A DNA stretch of 24,770 nucleotides, from contig CAKMZE010000029.1 in assembly GCA_929200295.1 (NCBI GenBank), forward strand, positions 1 to 24,770. The letters are read 5' to 3'. Numbering within the stretch: position 1 is the first letter of the stretch; each line of letters begins with the position of its first letter. The notes beneath the pieces were generated by a model that saw only the letters and a program-made list of their open reading frames with translations, made no database searches and was not told where the DNA came from. Shown piece after piece: positions 15,199 through 22,076 of this stretch. This DNA comes from an uncultured Alphaproteobacteria bacterium (lineage in GTDB: Bacteria > Pseudomonadota > Alphaproteobacteria > Rhodobacterales > Rhodobacteraceae). The position numbers and the translations under genes were made by a program.

Positions 15199-16095
15199 CT
15201 AACCTTCTTTGTGCAGCGCTGCGGCATAAAGTGCTGCGCCTAATGCGCCACTGGTTTTTGGGTAGAGCGCCGTTGCAATGGATGGTGCTTTGGTGGCTTT
15301 CAATAACTTGCCTTTCAGTACAGGGGTAAGCGCATCAGGCAGCCAAGGCAAACTGCCCACACCGCCGCCAAGAACGATCTGTGCGGGGTCTGTGGTGAGC
15401 ATGATCGTCGCGATTAATTCGGTCAAAATATCGAGCCAGACATCACGGATATTTTCAAACGCGGGGTCTTGCATAATGATTTCCGGCGCGATGTTTTGCC
15501 CTGTCATATGCTGCGCTAGCGCAGTGAGCCCGGGCCCCGCGAGGTAGGTTTCAAAGCACCCGACACGCCCGCAACCACATGTGAGCAACGGTAGGGAAAG
15601 CGGTTCGGTCACCCTAGCAGAAAGCGTCAGATGACCATATTCGCCACTTTGGCCCGTGGCCCCGGTTATGGGGCGCCCATTGCGGGCCTGACCTGCGGCG
15701 ACGCCCGTGCCGATGATCAGACCCAGCACATGCGCATGATCTTTGCCAGCGCCAACTGTTGCCTCTGCGAGAGTAAATGCCTGACAGTCCTTGATCAGGG
15801 CAATACTGCGATGCGCCCGTGCTGAAATATCCAGCCCGAGCTGTTGCCCGTTGACGGGTATATTCGCGGCCAAGACGCGGCCTGTCGCCGGATGAACAAG
15901 CCCGGGCGAACCTAACCCGATCACCGTGGTCTCCCCCCGGCTTTCCAACCATTGAACCTGTGCCAAAACCGCGTCAAGCAATGCGTCGTAGTTTTCTGTT
16001 GGCGTTGGGATCGTTTGTTCTGCGAGCAAATCGCCCTGATCCGAAAACAGGCCAGCTGCGATCTTGGTTCCGCCTAGGTCAATTCCGCCGATCAT
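15199..16095 (-). CDS. ROK-family sugar kinase, probably N-acetylglucosamine kinase
   Basis: The ATP-dependent kinase very likely phosphorylates GlcNAc to GlcNAc-6-P, the NagA substrate encoded next to it. I chose the ATG at 16095 because it gives the family start MIGGIDLGGTKIAAGLF; an upstream TTG at 16119 would add 8 unrelated residues. The 298 residues show phosphate-1 motif DLGGTK (6-11), GLGSPG (60-65), catalytic Asp103 in LIKDCQAF (the first position is K instead of the usual N), IIGTGVAAG, GEYGH (151-155), and the ROK zinc site CGCGRVGC with three cysteines (173, 175, 180). There is no N-terminal helix-turn-helix, so it is a kinase rather than a ROK repressor. Glucosamine or glucose as substrate cannot be excluded. 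A TATAGT (16123-16128, minus strand) could be its -10 element. Confidence 0.87.
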   Translation of the reverse strand: MIGGIDLGGTKIAAGLFSDQGDLLAEQTIPTPTENYDALLDAVLAQVQWLESRGETTVIGLGSPGLVHPATGRVLAANIPVNGQQLGLDISARAHRSIALIKDCQAFTLAEATVGAGKDHAHVLGLIIGTGVAAGQARNGRPITGATGQSGEYGHLTLSARVTEPLSLPLLTCGCGRVGCFETYLAGPGLTALAQHMTGQNIAPEIIMQDPAFENIRDVWLDILTELIATIMLTTDPAQIVLGGGVGSLPWLPDALTPVLKGKLLKATKAPSIATALYPKTSGALGAALYAAALHKEG

Positions 16096-16167
16096 GATCG
16101 CTGCCCCGTGTCGTTTCAAATCACTATAGCTGAAAATGCTCTATCAGAAACCGCTTGTGCCACGGAC

Positions 16168-16194
16168 AAAAAAACCCCGCCACAAGGGCGGGGT
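16168..16194 (-). terminator. Rho-independent terminator after ccrM
   Basis: ACCCCGCC (16174-16181) and GGCGGGGT (16187-16194) form a perfect 8-bp GC-rich stem with a 5-nt loop. On the minus strand it is followed by seven Ts (16168-16174). It separates ccrM from the kinase/nagA/gnd unit. Confidence 0.9.
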
Positions 16195-16203
16195 CAAAAG
16201 TTA

Positions 16204-16245
16204 GTGTATATGGATCGTACATAATTGAGATACAGCCATATACAC
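16204..16245. repeat. 10-bp perfect inverted repeat between ccrM and its terminator
   Basis: GTGTATATGG (16204-16213) and CCATATACAC (16236-16245) are exact inverted copies around 22 bp. They lie 19 bp after the ccrM stop and 10 bp before the terminator. The long loop and AT-rich arms suit a 3'-UTR structure or a protein-binding dyad better than a terminator. Confidence 0.6.
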
Positions 16246-16264
16246 AGGCGGTAGCCGTGAAATT

Positions 16265-17395
16265 CTATGCGTTTTGTGGGCTGGCCATTTCGGCGCGGAT
16301 TTGTTGCCGCAGCAGATCAATCGGCACCTTTTTCCCGTCGCGTTTAAACTGCCAATATGTCCAGCCATTGCAGCTTGGCGCGCCTTCAAGGTGGGCGCCC
16401 ACTTGGTGGATTGAACCTTTGATATCGTCTCCGATCACAGTGCCATCTGCGCGGACTTTTGCTTTGTGCCGACCGTTCATCGACCAGAGCTCTTCGCCGG
16501 GGCGCAGCATACCGCGTTCGACCAAAACCCCAAAAGCCACGCGCGGCTCTGCGCGTTTGGATTGGCTGACCTCAAGTGCTTCGCTGTCGAATTTGCGGGT
16601 ATTGGCGATACGTTTTTCAGCGACCTTGCGATAGGCCTCTTCGCGTTCGATGCCGATATACTCACGGCCCAGCATTTTGGCGACAGCGCCTGTTGTGCCT
16701 GTTCCAAAGAACGGATCGAGCACGACATCGCCGGGGTTCGTTGTGGCAACTAATACGCGGTGCAGCAATGACTGGGGTTTTTGCGTTGGATGCGCCTTAT
16801 CGCCGGCATCGTTTTTCAGCCGCTCATGCCCGGTGCAGATCGGTAAAACCCAATCAGAGCGCATTTGCACACCGTCATTCATCGCCTTGAGCGCTTCGTA
16901 ATTGAATGTGTATTTGCTGGCCTCTTCTTTTGAGGCCCAGATCAGGGTTTCATGCGCATTTGTCAGCCGCTTGCCACGGAAGTTCGGCATCGGGTTGGAT
17001 TTACGCCAGACAACATCATTGAGAATCCAGAACCCTTGGTTCTGTAGCTCAGCGCCCATGCGAAAGACATTGTGATAAGAGCCAATCACCCAGATCGCGC
17101 CATTGGGTTTCAGCAAACGACGCGCCGCCTTGAGCCACGCGTGAGTGAACTGATCATAGGCTTTAAAGCTATCGAACTGATCCCAATCATTATCAACCGC
17201 ATCAACCTTGGAATTATCAGGGCGGTGCAACGCGCCTTTCAGCTGAAGGTTGTAGGGCGGGTCGGCGAAAATTAAATCAATGGAATTCGCAGGCAAGCTG
17301 TTCATCACGTCGATACAATCGCCGTCAACAATAGTGTTTAACGGAAGCGCATCAGCTTCCACGACCCGATTTTGGGTTTTGGTTTTCGTCGTCAT
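16265..17395 (-). CDS. ccrM: CcrM-type adenine DNA methyltransferase (predicted GANTC specificity)
   Basis: CcrM methylates adenine in GANTC after the replication fork and ties gene expression to the cell cycle. The 376-residue protein has the beta-class order: catalytic motif DPPY (45-48, in LIFADPPYNLQLKG) before the SAM motif DPFFGTGTTGAVAK (227-240). The target-recognition part between them contains WRKSNPMPNFRGKRLTNAHE. A C-terminal domain (about 275-370) with GSIHQVGAHLEGAPSCNGW and a YWQFKRDGK segment is the RAMA-type DNA-binding extension of CcrM proteins. No restriction endonuclease gene is nearby, so it is an orphan. It lies 95 bp downstream of rnhB, and that gap contains three GANTC sites. 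Specificity is inferred from family, not proven. Confidence 0.96.
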   Translation of the reverse strand: MTTKTKTQNRVVEADALPLNTIVDGDCIDVMNSLPANSIDLIFADPPYNLQLKGALHRPDNSKVDAVDNDWDQFDSFKAYDQFTHAWLKAARRLLKPNGAIWVIGSYHNVFRMGAELQNQGFWILNDVVWRKSNPMPNFRGKRLTNAHETLIWASKEEASKYTFNYEALKAMNDGVQMRSDWVLPICTGHERLKNDAGDKAHPTQKPQSLLHRVLVATTNPGDVVLDPFFGTGTTGAVAKMLGREYIGIEREEAYRKVAEKRIANTRKFDSEALEVSQSKRAEPRVAFGVLVERGMLRPGEELWSMNGRHKAKVRADGTVIGDDIKGSIHQVGAHLEGAPSCNGWTYWQFKRDGKKVPIDLLRQQIRAEMASPQNA

Positions 17396-17445
17396 ATTTT
17401 GCCTCTGTCCCGGCGGATTTTCCGCTCATTGGTTGGCCCCAATGT

Positions 17446-17484
17446 GAGTCAAAGGTGATTCGCTGTAAATAACTTTAATGAATC
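17446..17484. promoter_or_regulatory. Three GANTC sites upstream of ccrM
   Basis: GAGTC (17446-17450), GATTC (17457-17461) and GAATC (17480-17484) lie 51-90 bp upstream of the ccrM start. The first overlaps a -35-like TTGACT on the minus strand (17447-17452). A minus-strand TTAA-N7-TACA half-matches the CtrA box TTAA-N7-TTAA. In Caulobacter, ccrM is activated by CtrA and its leader contains GANTC sites, so self-regulation through methylation is plausible. Confidence 0.5.
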
Positions 17485-17490
17485 AGTCGT

Positions 17491-18117
17491 TTAGGTTTTT
17501 TCTTGCCACAAGATGTTGTGGACGGGTGCAAAAGTACGCCTATGATGTTGAGTGATACCGTGGCTTTTTAGACCCGCTTTGTGTTCTTTGGTGGGATATC
17601 CCGCATTGGTTTCCCAACCATAGCCGGGGTGCTGTTGCGCAAGCGCCACCATTAAATCGTCTCGCCAAACTTTTGCCACAATTGAGGCCGCAGCAATGCT
17701 GAGCGACCGTGTATCCCCTTTGACCAAGCACCCGGCAGGCGTGTTAAGCCCACGTGGTATTTTGTTCCCATCAATCAGCGCATAGTCCGCAGGTGACTGC
17801 AGCCCAGCAACCGCGCGCACCATCGCCATATGTGCGGCTTGCAGGATATTATACTCCTCGATTTCGCGCACTGTGGCTTGCGCGATTGAGACATCAGCGG
17901 TTTGATGCAAAATCTCGGACAGTGCGGCGCGGCGTTTTGCGCTAAGCTGTTTGCTATCGTTTAGCCCATCAGGAATGTTATCCGGGTCCAAGACGACCGC
18001 TGCGGCAACGACAGGCCCGGCAAGCGGGCCACGCCCGACTTCATCCACACCAGCCACGCGGGCATAGCCGCTTTGATGTGCGTCGATTTCATATGTGAGC
18101 GTGGGCATGGATTTCAT
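17491..18117 (-). CDS. rnhB: Ribonuclease HII
   Basis: RNase HII cuts RNA in RNA-DNA hybrids and starts removal of misincorporated ribonucleotides. The frame is open further upstream (to 18402), but that part overlaps divergent zapE and lacks similarity, so I use the ATG at 18117 (208 residues; the ATG at 18108 is also possible). Acidic active-site residues are visible in VAGVDEVGRGPLAGP (Asp25, Glu26) and YALIDGNKIP (Asp116), with a further Asp in VAKVWRDDLM (153/154). LNDSKQLSAKRR, KGDTRSLSIAAASIVAKV and HPGYGWETNAGYPTKEH are typical RNase HII segments. ccrM follows in the same direction. No clear ribosome binding site is seen for either start. Confidence 0.95.
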   Translation of the reverse strand: MKSMPTLTYEIDAHQSGYARVAGVDEVGRGPLAGPVVAAAVVLDPDNIPDGLNDSKQLSAKRRAALSEILHQTADVSIAQATVREIEEYNILQAAHMAMVRAVAGLQSPADYALIDGNKIPRGLNTPAGCLVKGDTRSLSIAAASIVAKVWRDDLMVALAQQHPGYGWETNAGYPTKEHKAGLKSHGITQHHRRTFAPVHNILWQEKT

Positions 18118-18259
18118 ATTATCTAGTGAACAGAGCATCGGATTTACTGCAAGTGAAAAGGTATATGCCAAGATGCGGCAGCGATGATTTGGAAAGAGAA
18201 TTTTCATTATGATGACGACCAAGGCTTGCAAACTGAGCCCGGCACAGTAGGTCAGGTGC

Positions 18260-19321
18260 ATGACTTTGTACGATGCGTATATCTCTGAGGTAAAAGCAGG
18301 GCGGTTGACCGAAGATGCGGCGCAACTGGCGGCTGTCGCGGCACTCGAGCAAGTTCGCGCGGGCTTGGCAGTACCTGTGCCAAAGCGCGGCTTCTTTCGC
18401 AAAACCCCAGACCCGGTGAAGGGGCTCTATCTTTGGGGTGGTGTTGGGCGCGGAAAATCCATGTTGATGGATATGCTCTATGCGCAGGTCACCGTGCCAA
18501 AGCAGCGCCAACATTTCCACGCCTTTATGCAATGGGTCCATGCCGAGATGACAGCGGCGCGCGCGCGCGGGGTGGATGATGCGATTAAGCCCGTGGTAGA
18601 GACCCTTGCCGCAGAGATACGGTTTCTCGCGTTTGATGAGATGCAGATCACCGATATTACAGATGCGATGATCGTGGGGCGGTTATTTGAAGGGCTGTTC
18701 GCTGCTGGCGTCACAGTTGTGACAACGTCCAACCGCCCGCCTGATGATCTTTATCAGCATGGGTTGAACAGGCAGCTTTTTGTGCCGTTTATCGCGCTCA
18801 TAAAACAGCGGATGGATGTGCATCAGCTCGGTTCCGAGACTGATTATCGGCAAGGGCGCTTATCCGAAAGCCCGCGTTATTTCACCCCAAATGATGCAAA
18901 GGCCGTAGCCGAGATTGAAAAGCTATGGCATGATTTGGCAGGGGGTAGCGTCGCGCCATTTGCTTTGCACGTAAAAGGGCGCGAGGTCATCATCCCGGCG
19001 TTTCACAATGGTGTGGCGCGCGCATCATTTGCGGATCTGTGTAGCAAACCACTGGGCGCTGCCGATTATTTGACGCTTGCTGAAACCGTGCGAGTGCTAA
19101 TTCTCACCGACATCCCGCGTCTGTCGCGTGATAATTTCAATGAGGCAAAGCGCTTTGTGATCCTTATCGATGCGCTTTATGAGGGGCATGTGCAGCTTAT
19201 TTGTTCCGCGGCGAGCGCACCAGAAGACCTATATCAAGCAGGCGAGGGATCGTTTGAATTTGAACGCACCGCGAGCCGCTTGCGGGAAATGCAAGCGGAT
19301 GACTGGCCGCCGCTAGTTTGA
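18260..19321 (+). CDS. zapE: Cell division protein ZapE (AFG1-family ATPase)
   Basis: ZapE is an AFG1/LACE1-type P-loop ATPase. In E. coli it associates with the division ring and affects Z-ring stability; mitochondrial relatives act in protein quality control. The 353 residues include Walker A GGVGRGKSMLM (60-70), QHFHAFMQWVHAEM (84-97), Walker B RFLAFDEMQITDITDA (121-136), and sensor-like TVVTTSNRPPDDLYQHGLNR. The C-terminal part has DIPRLSRDNFNEAKRFVILI and ALYEGHVQL, both AFG1 hallmarks. It is transcribed away from rnhB (142-bp gap) and its last 9 bp overlap the 3' end of the convergent LysM gene. No obvious promoter or strong ribosome binding site was found. Confidence 0.95.
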   Translation: MTLYDAYISEVKAGRLTEDAAQLAAVAALEQVRAGLAVPVPKRGFFRKTPDPVKGLYLWGGVGRGKSMLMDMLYAQVTVPKQRQHFHAFMQWVHAEMTAARARGVDDAIKPVVETLAAEIRFLAFDEMQITDITDAMIVGRLFEGLFAAGVTVVTTSNRPPDDLYQHGLNRQLFVPFIALIKQRMDVHQLGSETDYRQGRLSESPRYFTPNDAKAVAEIEKLWHDLAGGSVAPFALHVKGREVIIPAFHNGVARASFADLCSKPLGAADYLTLAETVRVLILTDIPRLSRDNFNEAKRFVILIDALYEGHVQLICSAASAPEDLYQAGEGSFEFERTASRLREMQADDWPPLV

Positions 19322-20023
19322 AGGCAACAAAAGCGTCTGCCCTGCCATGATCTGATCTGCGGCCTGCATCACATTTGCATTCGCCGCAAACAGCTGATCT
19401 GCATGCAGCGCAGAGCCAAGATAATAGGCTGCAATACGCGCAAGGCTATCTGTTTCAATGACAGTATAAAAAGCGTTCTCACCAATCCAGACGATCCCAA
19501 CTGGGGCAACTTGCGCAGCTGGGGGCTGGCCATCTGCTGTGACAGCGGCTTGAGAGATGATCTCATCGAGCAGCGCTTGCGTGTCGATTTTCCGGTCTGC
19601 TGTGACCAGCACGTCCGGGACGAGTAGCCCACCTGCGAGGGCGGCCTCAGTAACCATCGCGCTGATATTTTGGTCGGCGATCCGCGCCTGAATGGCTTGC
19701 AGGACCAAGATCTCTAACGCGCTTTCTGGGCCCCTGGCCCCTGTTGCGTTTAAATGTGTAGGCGCAAGGTTGAGGCCGATGAGCACATTGGCAACGGTCA
19801 ATGTCAGCGGGTCGCGTGTCGTGCGAAACGGCAGTGGTTGCGTGGGTGCTGTGACAACGGTTTCCACCACTTCGGGCGTGGCCTCAGCTGGCGTTTCGTC
19901 TGCGGTCGCATCATTGCGCACTACCTCAGGCGCAACACGCGCATATGGGGTCGGCTGTTTGCTCACGATATATGCGCATAAGAGGACGGCAAAAATAAAT
20001 AAGCCTACAACAAAACGGATCAT
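19313..20023 (-). CDS. Membrane-anchored LysM-like protein (short paralog)
   Basis: The 236-residue protein has an N-terminal membrane anchor (about 4-20) followed by a Pro/Thr/Glu/Val-rich linker (about 24-65), so most of it should be periplasmic. The C-terminal 50 residues look like a LysM domain: FYTVIETDSLARIAAYYLGS, then LFAANANVMQAADQIMAGQT, ending LLLPSN. Before it is a helical segment (about 100-160) with GGLLVPDVLVTADRKIDTQA. That pattern recurs as GEIEVASYIPRDESGNVDSQ in the longer LysM protein at 20303-21307, so the two look paralogous. LysM would bind peptidoglycan; the role of the middle region is unknown. It is separated from the longer paralog by 279 bp with two hairpins. It overlaps the 3' end of zapE by 9 bp. 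Confidence 0.8.
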   Translation of the reverse strand: MIRFVVGLFIFAVLLCAYIVSKQPTPYARVAPEVVRNDATADETPAEATPEVVETVVTAPTQPLPFRTTRDPLTLTVANVLIGLNLAPTHLNATGARGPESALEILVLQAIQARIADQNISAMVTEAALAGGLLVPDVLVTADRKIDTQALLDEIISQAAVTADGQPPAAQVAPVGIVWIGENAFYTVIETDSLARIAAYYLGSALHADQLFAANANVMQAADQIMAGQTLLLPSN

Positions 20024-20171
20024 CGTTTTTAGCGCCTCTTACAAACGCGCCACATTATGCGGTCGCTCACATCTTTGTGCTTGGGTGTTTTGGCACTCAG
20101 AGCACGCGGTTTCCCACTAGGATTACGTGGCTTTTGCATGGAAATCAAAGGGAAGTCACTTGCCATCTTTT

Positions 20172-20200
20172 AAAAACAAGAAGACAGGCCAAAGCCTGCC
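20172..20200 (-). terminator. Candidate terminator downstream of the long LysM gene
   Basis: On the minus strand, GGCAGGC (20200-20194) pairs with GCCTGTC (20189-20183) with one G-U pair and a TTTG loop. It is followed by TTCTTGTTTTTA. This second hairpin, about 100 bp beyond the stop of the LysM gene, should end that transcript before the short paralog. Confidence 0.6.
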
Positions 20201-20265
20201 CCCTCGCCCTGCCAAGTCGGGTGAAATGCAACCAAAACCGGATGCATTTTATACGTAGTCACGTT

Positions 20266-20298
20266 TAGGCGGACCGTAAGCGTCGTGCGGTCCGCCTA
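20266..20298 (-). terminator. 11-bp perfect hairpin directly after the long LysM gene
   Basis: TAGGCGGACCG (20266-20276) and CGGTCCGCCTA (20288-20298) are perfect inverted arms around an 11-nt loop, starting 4 bp after the stop codon. The minus-strand tail is AAACGTG, without a T run. It may protect the mRNA 3' end or work with the hairpin at 20172-20200. Confidence 0.65.
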
Positions 20299-20302
20299 TT
20301 AA

Positions 20303-21307
20303 TCACGCGTTTGGAATGATCAAACGTTGTCCGACCTGAATACGGTCGGGGGTGTTGATGATGTTACGATTTGCGTCGAAGATGCGTGTGTAGGCAGCTG
20401 TGCTCCCATAAAACTGCAATGCGATATAAGCGAGGCTATCGCCAGACTCGACTGTATAGACACGCTCGGGCGCGGTAACCTGTGTTTCAGTTACAGCAAC
20501 AGCTACAGTTTCCACTTGGTCCTCGGCGAGGTTATCAGAAAACGCCTCAATCGTGCGGCGGCGCAATTCTGCGGCGGCTGCGATTTCCTCAGGCGTGCCG
20601 TTCTCTAGGCTGCGCTGCACCAGATCAAACAATAGCGTCTGGCTGTCCACATTACCGCTTTCATCGCGCGGAATGTAGCTGGCCACTTCGATTTCGCCTG
20701 AGTTCACGGATTCAGCGATGAGATCAGCAAGAATCCCAGCGGTATTGTTTAGGCCCTCAGGTACGAGCGAAACACCCGCCGTTTGGCCGTTTTCAATCTG
20801 TGCATCGACCTCATAAGCGCCAGCAACAATGCCCTCGGCAAGCATATCAGCGACGGTGCCTTCCGATAGTCTTTCAAGCTTGACCTGTGCCGCTAATGCG
20901 CGAGCTTCGGCGATTTTATCTTCAAGTGATGCTGTATTGGCAACCGAGGCCTCTTCGGTCGTGACGGTTGTTGTCACGATACCCGATGTGCTCACGGCTG
21001 CAACAGTTTCAGGCACTTCGGCTGGCTGCTCTGTGGTAGCTTCGGCAAGTGCGGCTTCTGTGACCGCAGCGACAGTCAATAGCTCGTTCTGCGCAGCACG
21101 TGTTACGGCGGCCTGTTCTTGCTGCATGCCGATCATCTGCTCAGTGAGCGCTTGAAGCCGCGCATTCTGGGCTGCTTGCTGGCTTTGCGCAAAAAAGAAC
21201 ATACCGCCAGCGCCCAACGCAAAGGCGACAGCCCCAGCCGCAACAATCCAAGGAAGGGCTGTGCTGCTCTGACGTGTTGGTTCTTGAGAGGGTGGGATAT
21301 GTGTCAT
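20303..21307 (-). CDS. Membrane-anchored coiled-coil LysM protein (long paralog)
   Basis: The 334-residue protein has a short cytoplasmic N-terminus, a transmembrane segment (about 18-40) and an Ala/Gln/Glu-rich probable coiled coil (about 41-90). A Thr/Val-rich linker follows, and a C-terminal LysM domain (about 283-331) with YTVESGDSLAYIALQFYGS and RIQVGQRLIIPN. The middle region holds two similar pieces, VADMLAEGIVAGAYEVDA (152-169) and ADLIAESVNSGEIEVAS (194-210), then GNVDSQTLLFDLVQRSL, which matches the short paralog. It probably sits in the inner membrane and reaches the cell wall. Its ATG overlaps the stop of the upstream rhodanese-like gene (ATGA), so the two are coexpressed. No specific function can be assigned. 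Confidence 0.82.
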   Translation of the reverse strand: MTHIPPSQEPTRQSSTALPWIVAAGAVAFALGAGGMFFFAQSQQAAQNARLQALTEQMIGMQQEQAAVTRAAQNELLTVAAVTEAALAEATTEQPAEVPETVAAVSTSGIVTTTVTTEEASVANTASLEDKIAEARALAAQVKLERLSEGTVADMLAEGIVAGAYEVDAQIENGQTAGVSLVPEGLNNTAGILADLIAESVNSGEIEVASYIPRDESGNVDSQTLLFDLVQRSLENGTPEEIAAAAELRRRTIEAFSDNLAEDQVETVAVAVTETQVTAPERVYTVESGDSLAYIALQFYGSTAAYTRIFDANRNIINTPDRIQVGQRLIIPNA

Positions 21308-21921
21308 GATGATGTTCCTTCAGTCGTCAGGCCAAGTGTGGCCCACACCAGCATCCCACCGCGGTAATAACGCAGTGCATCAGCTGGGTAGCCTTGTTGA
21401 ATAAGTGCAGTGATAAACGTGGAGGCGTCATCAGTGGTCGGGCCGCTATCATAAACGATCAGCGGCATCGCATTGTCAAAATTCAGCACACCATTTTGAA
21501 AAGAACCACCCAGAGCGACCAAAATATCCGGGAGCAGCTCGTTTTCATCCGAGATGAGCTTGGCCGGGATGTTCACAGATGTCGGGATCAAACCAGTAAG
21601 CCGATCCTGCGGCAGGCGCGCATCAATGATGAGACCGTTACCATTGGCAACTTCATTGGTCATGAAGTCCACAATCTCAGGCTCAAATGCGGTTTGCACG
21701 CCGCTTGCGGCTGTTGGTGCAGCAAGGCAAAGCGCTGTGCAGCCCGAAGGCAATGCATAGAGCGATGTTAACAATGTCGTATCCAGCCTATCAGACTGTA
21801 CGATGTTCACCTCTTGCCCATTAAAAAAGAATGATGCTTTGTGCACCACGTTCTCAGCGAGAACTGCCGTTGCTAAATACGCCCCGGCGATCGCTACAGG
21901 TATAGCTATTCGCGACTTCAT
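21304..21921 (-). CDS. Exported rhodanese-fold protein lacking the catalytic cysteine
   Basis: I chose the ATG at 21921 because it gives a signal peptide, MKSRIAIPVAIAGAYLATAV, with a probable cut after LAE or AVLA, and because a GGGGG stretch lies about 8 nt upstream. A GTG at 21945 is possible. The 205-residue protein has rhodanese-domain features: LIIDARLPQDRLTGLIPTSV then NIPAKLI (about 97-123), and YYRGGMLVW near the end (185-193). The active-site loop, normally with Cys after a hydrophobic strand, reads LIVYDSGPTTDDAS, with Asp158 where the cysteine is expected. It is therefore likely a binding protein, not a sulfurtransferase. Two cysteines (61 and 65) could form a disulfide in the periplasm. 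It is coupled by ATGA to the LysM gene. Confidence 0.72.
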   Translation of the reverse strand: MKSRIAIPVAIAGAYLATAVLAENVVHKASFFFNGQEVNIVQSDRLDTTLLTSLYALPSGCTALCLAAPTAASGVQTAFEPEIVDFMTNEVANGNGLIIDARLPQDRLTGLIPTSVNIPAKLISDENELLPDILVALGGSFQNGVLNFDNAMPLIVYDSGPTTDDASTFITALIQQGYPADALRYYRGGMLVWATLGLTTEGTSS

Positions 21922-21997
21922 GCCTATCCCCCGATCTTTAAGCACTATATCTTGACAAGATGGCTGGCAGGCCTAGCGCTTATTGTTATCTGAACTA

Positions 21998-22027
21998 GAT
22001 ATACGCACAGACTGATTCGAGGGTCAA
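21998..22027 (-). promoter_or_regulatory. Predicted promoter of the rhodanese-like/LysM pair
   Basis: On the minus strand, TTGACC (22027-22022) and TATATC (22003-21998) are separated by 18 bp, matching 5 of 6 and 4 of 6 positions of the sigma-70 consensus. The start site would fall near 21990, giving a leader of about 70 nt. A GANTC site (22014-22018) lies inside the spacer. Confidence 0.45.
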
Positions 22028-22076
22028 AGCAAAAACGAATCGGTAGGGAATTATTTTGCCTGATTCGTGCGAATCA
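22014..22076. promoter_or_regulatory. Cluster of four GANTC sites
   Basis: GATTC (22014-22018), GAATC (22037-22041), GATTC (22062-22066) and GAATC (22071-22075) fall within 62 bp. The last two form an inverted repeat, TGATTCG-TG-CGAATCA (22061-22076), inside the final folC codons. The first lies between the predicted -35 and -10 of the rhodanese-like gene. All are candidate CcrM targets. Confidence 0.5.

Noticed and set aside
16265..18117. Restriction-modification system around the methyltransferase
   Set aside because: No endonuclease or specificity gene is adjacent; the RAMA-type tail and neighbours mark an orphan cell-cycle CcrM.
18118..18402. N-terminal extension of rnhB
   Set aside because: It lacks similarity to RNase HII and overlaps divergent zapE codons.
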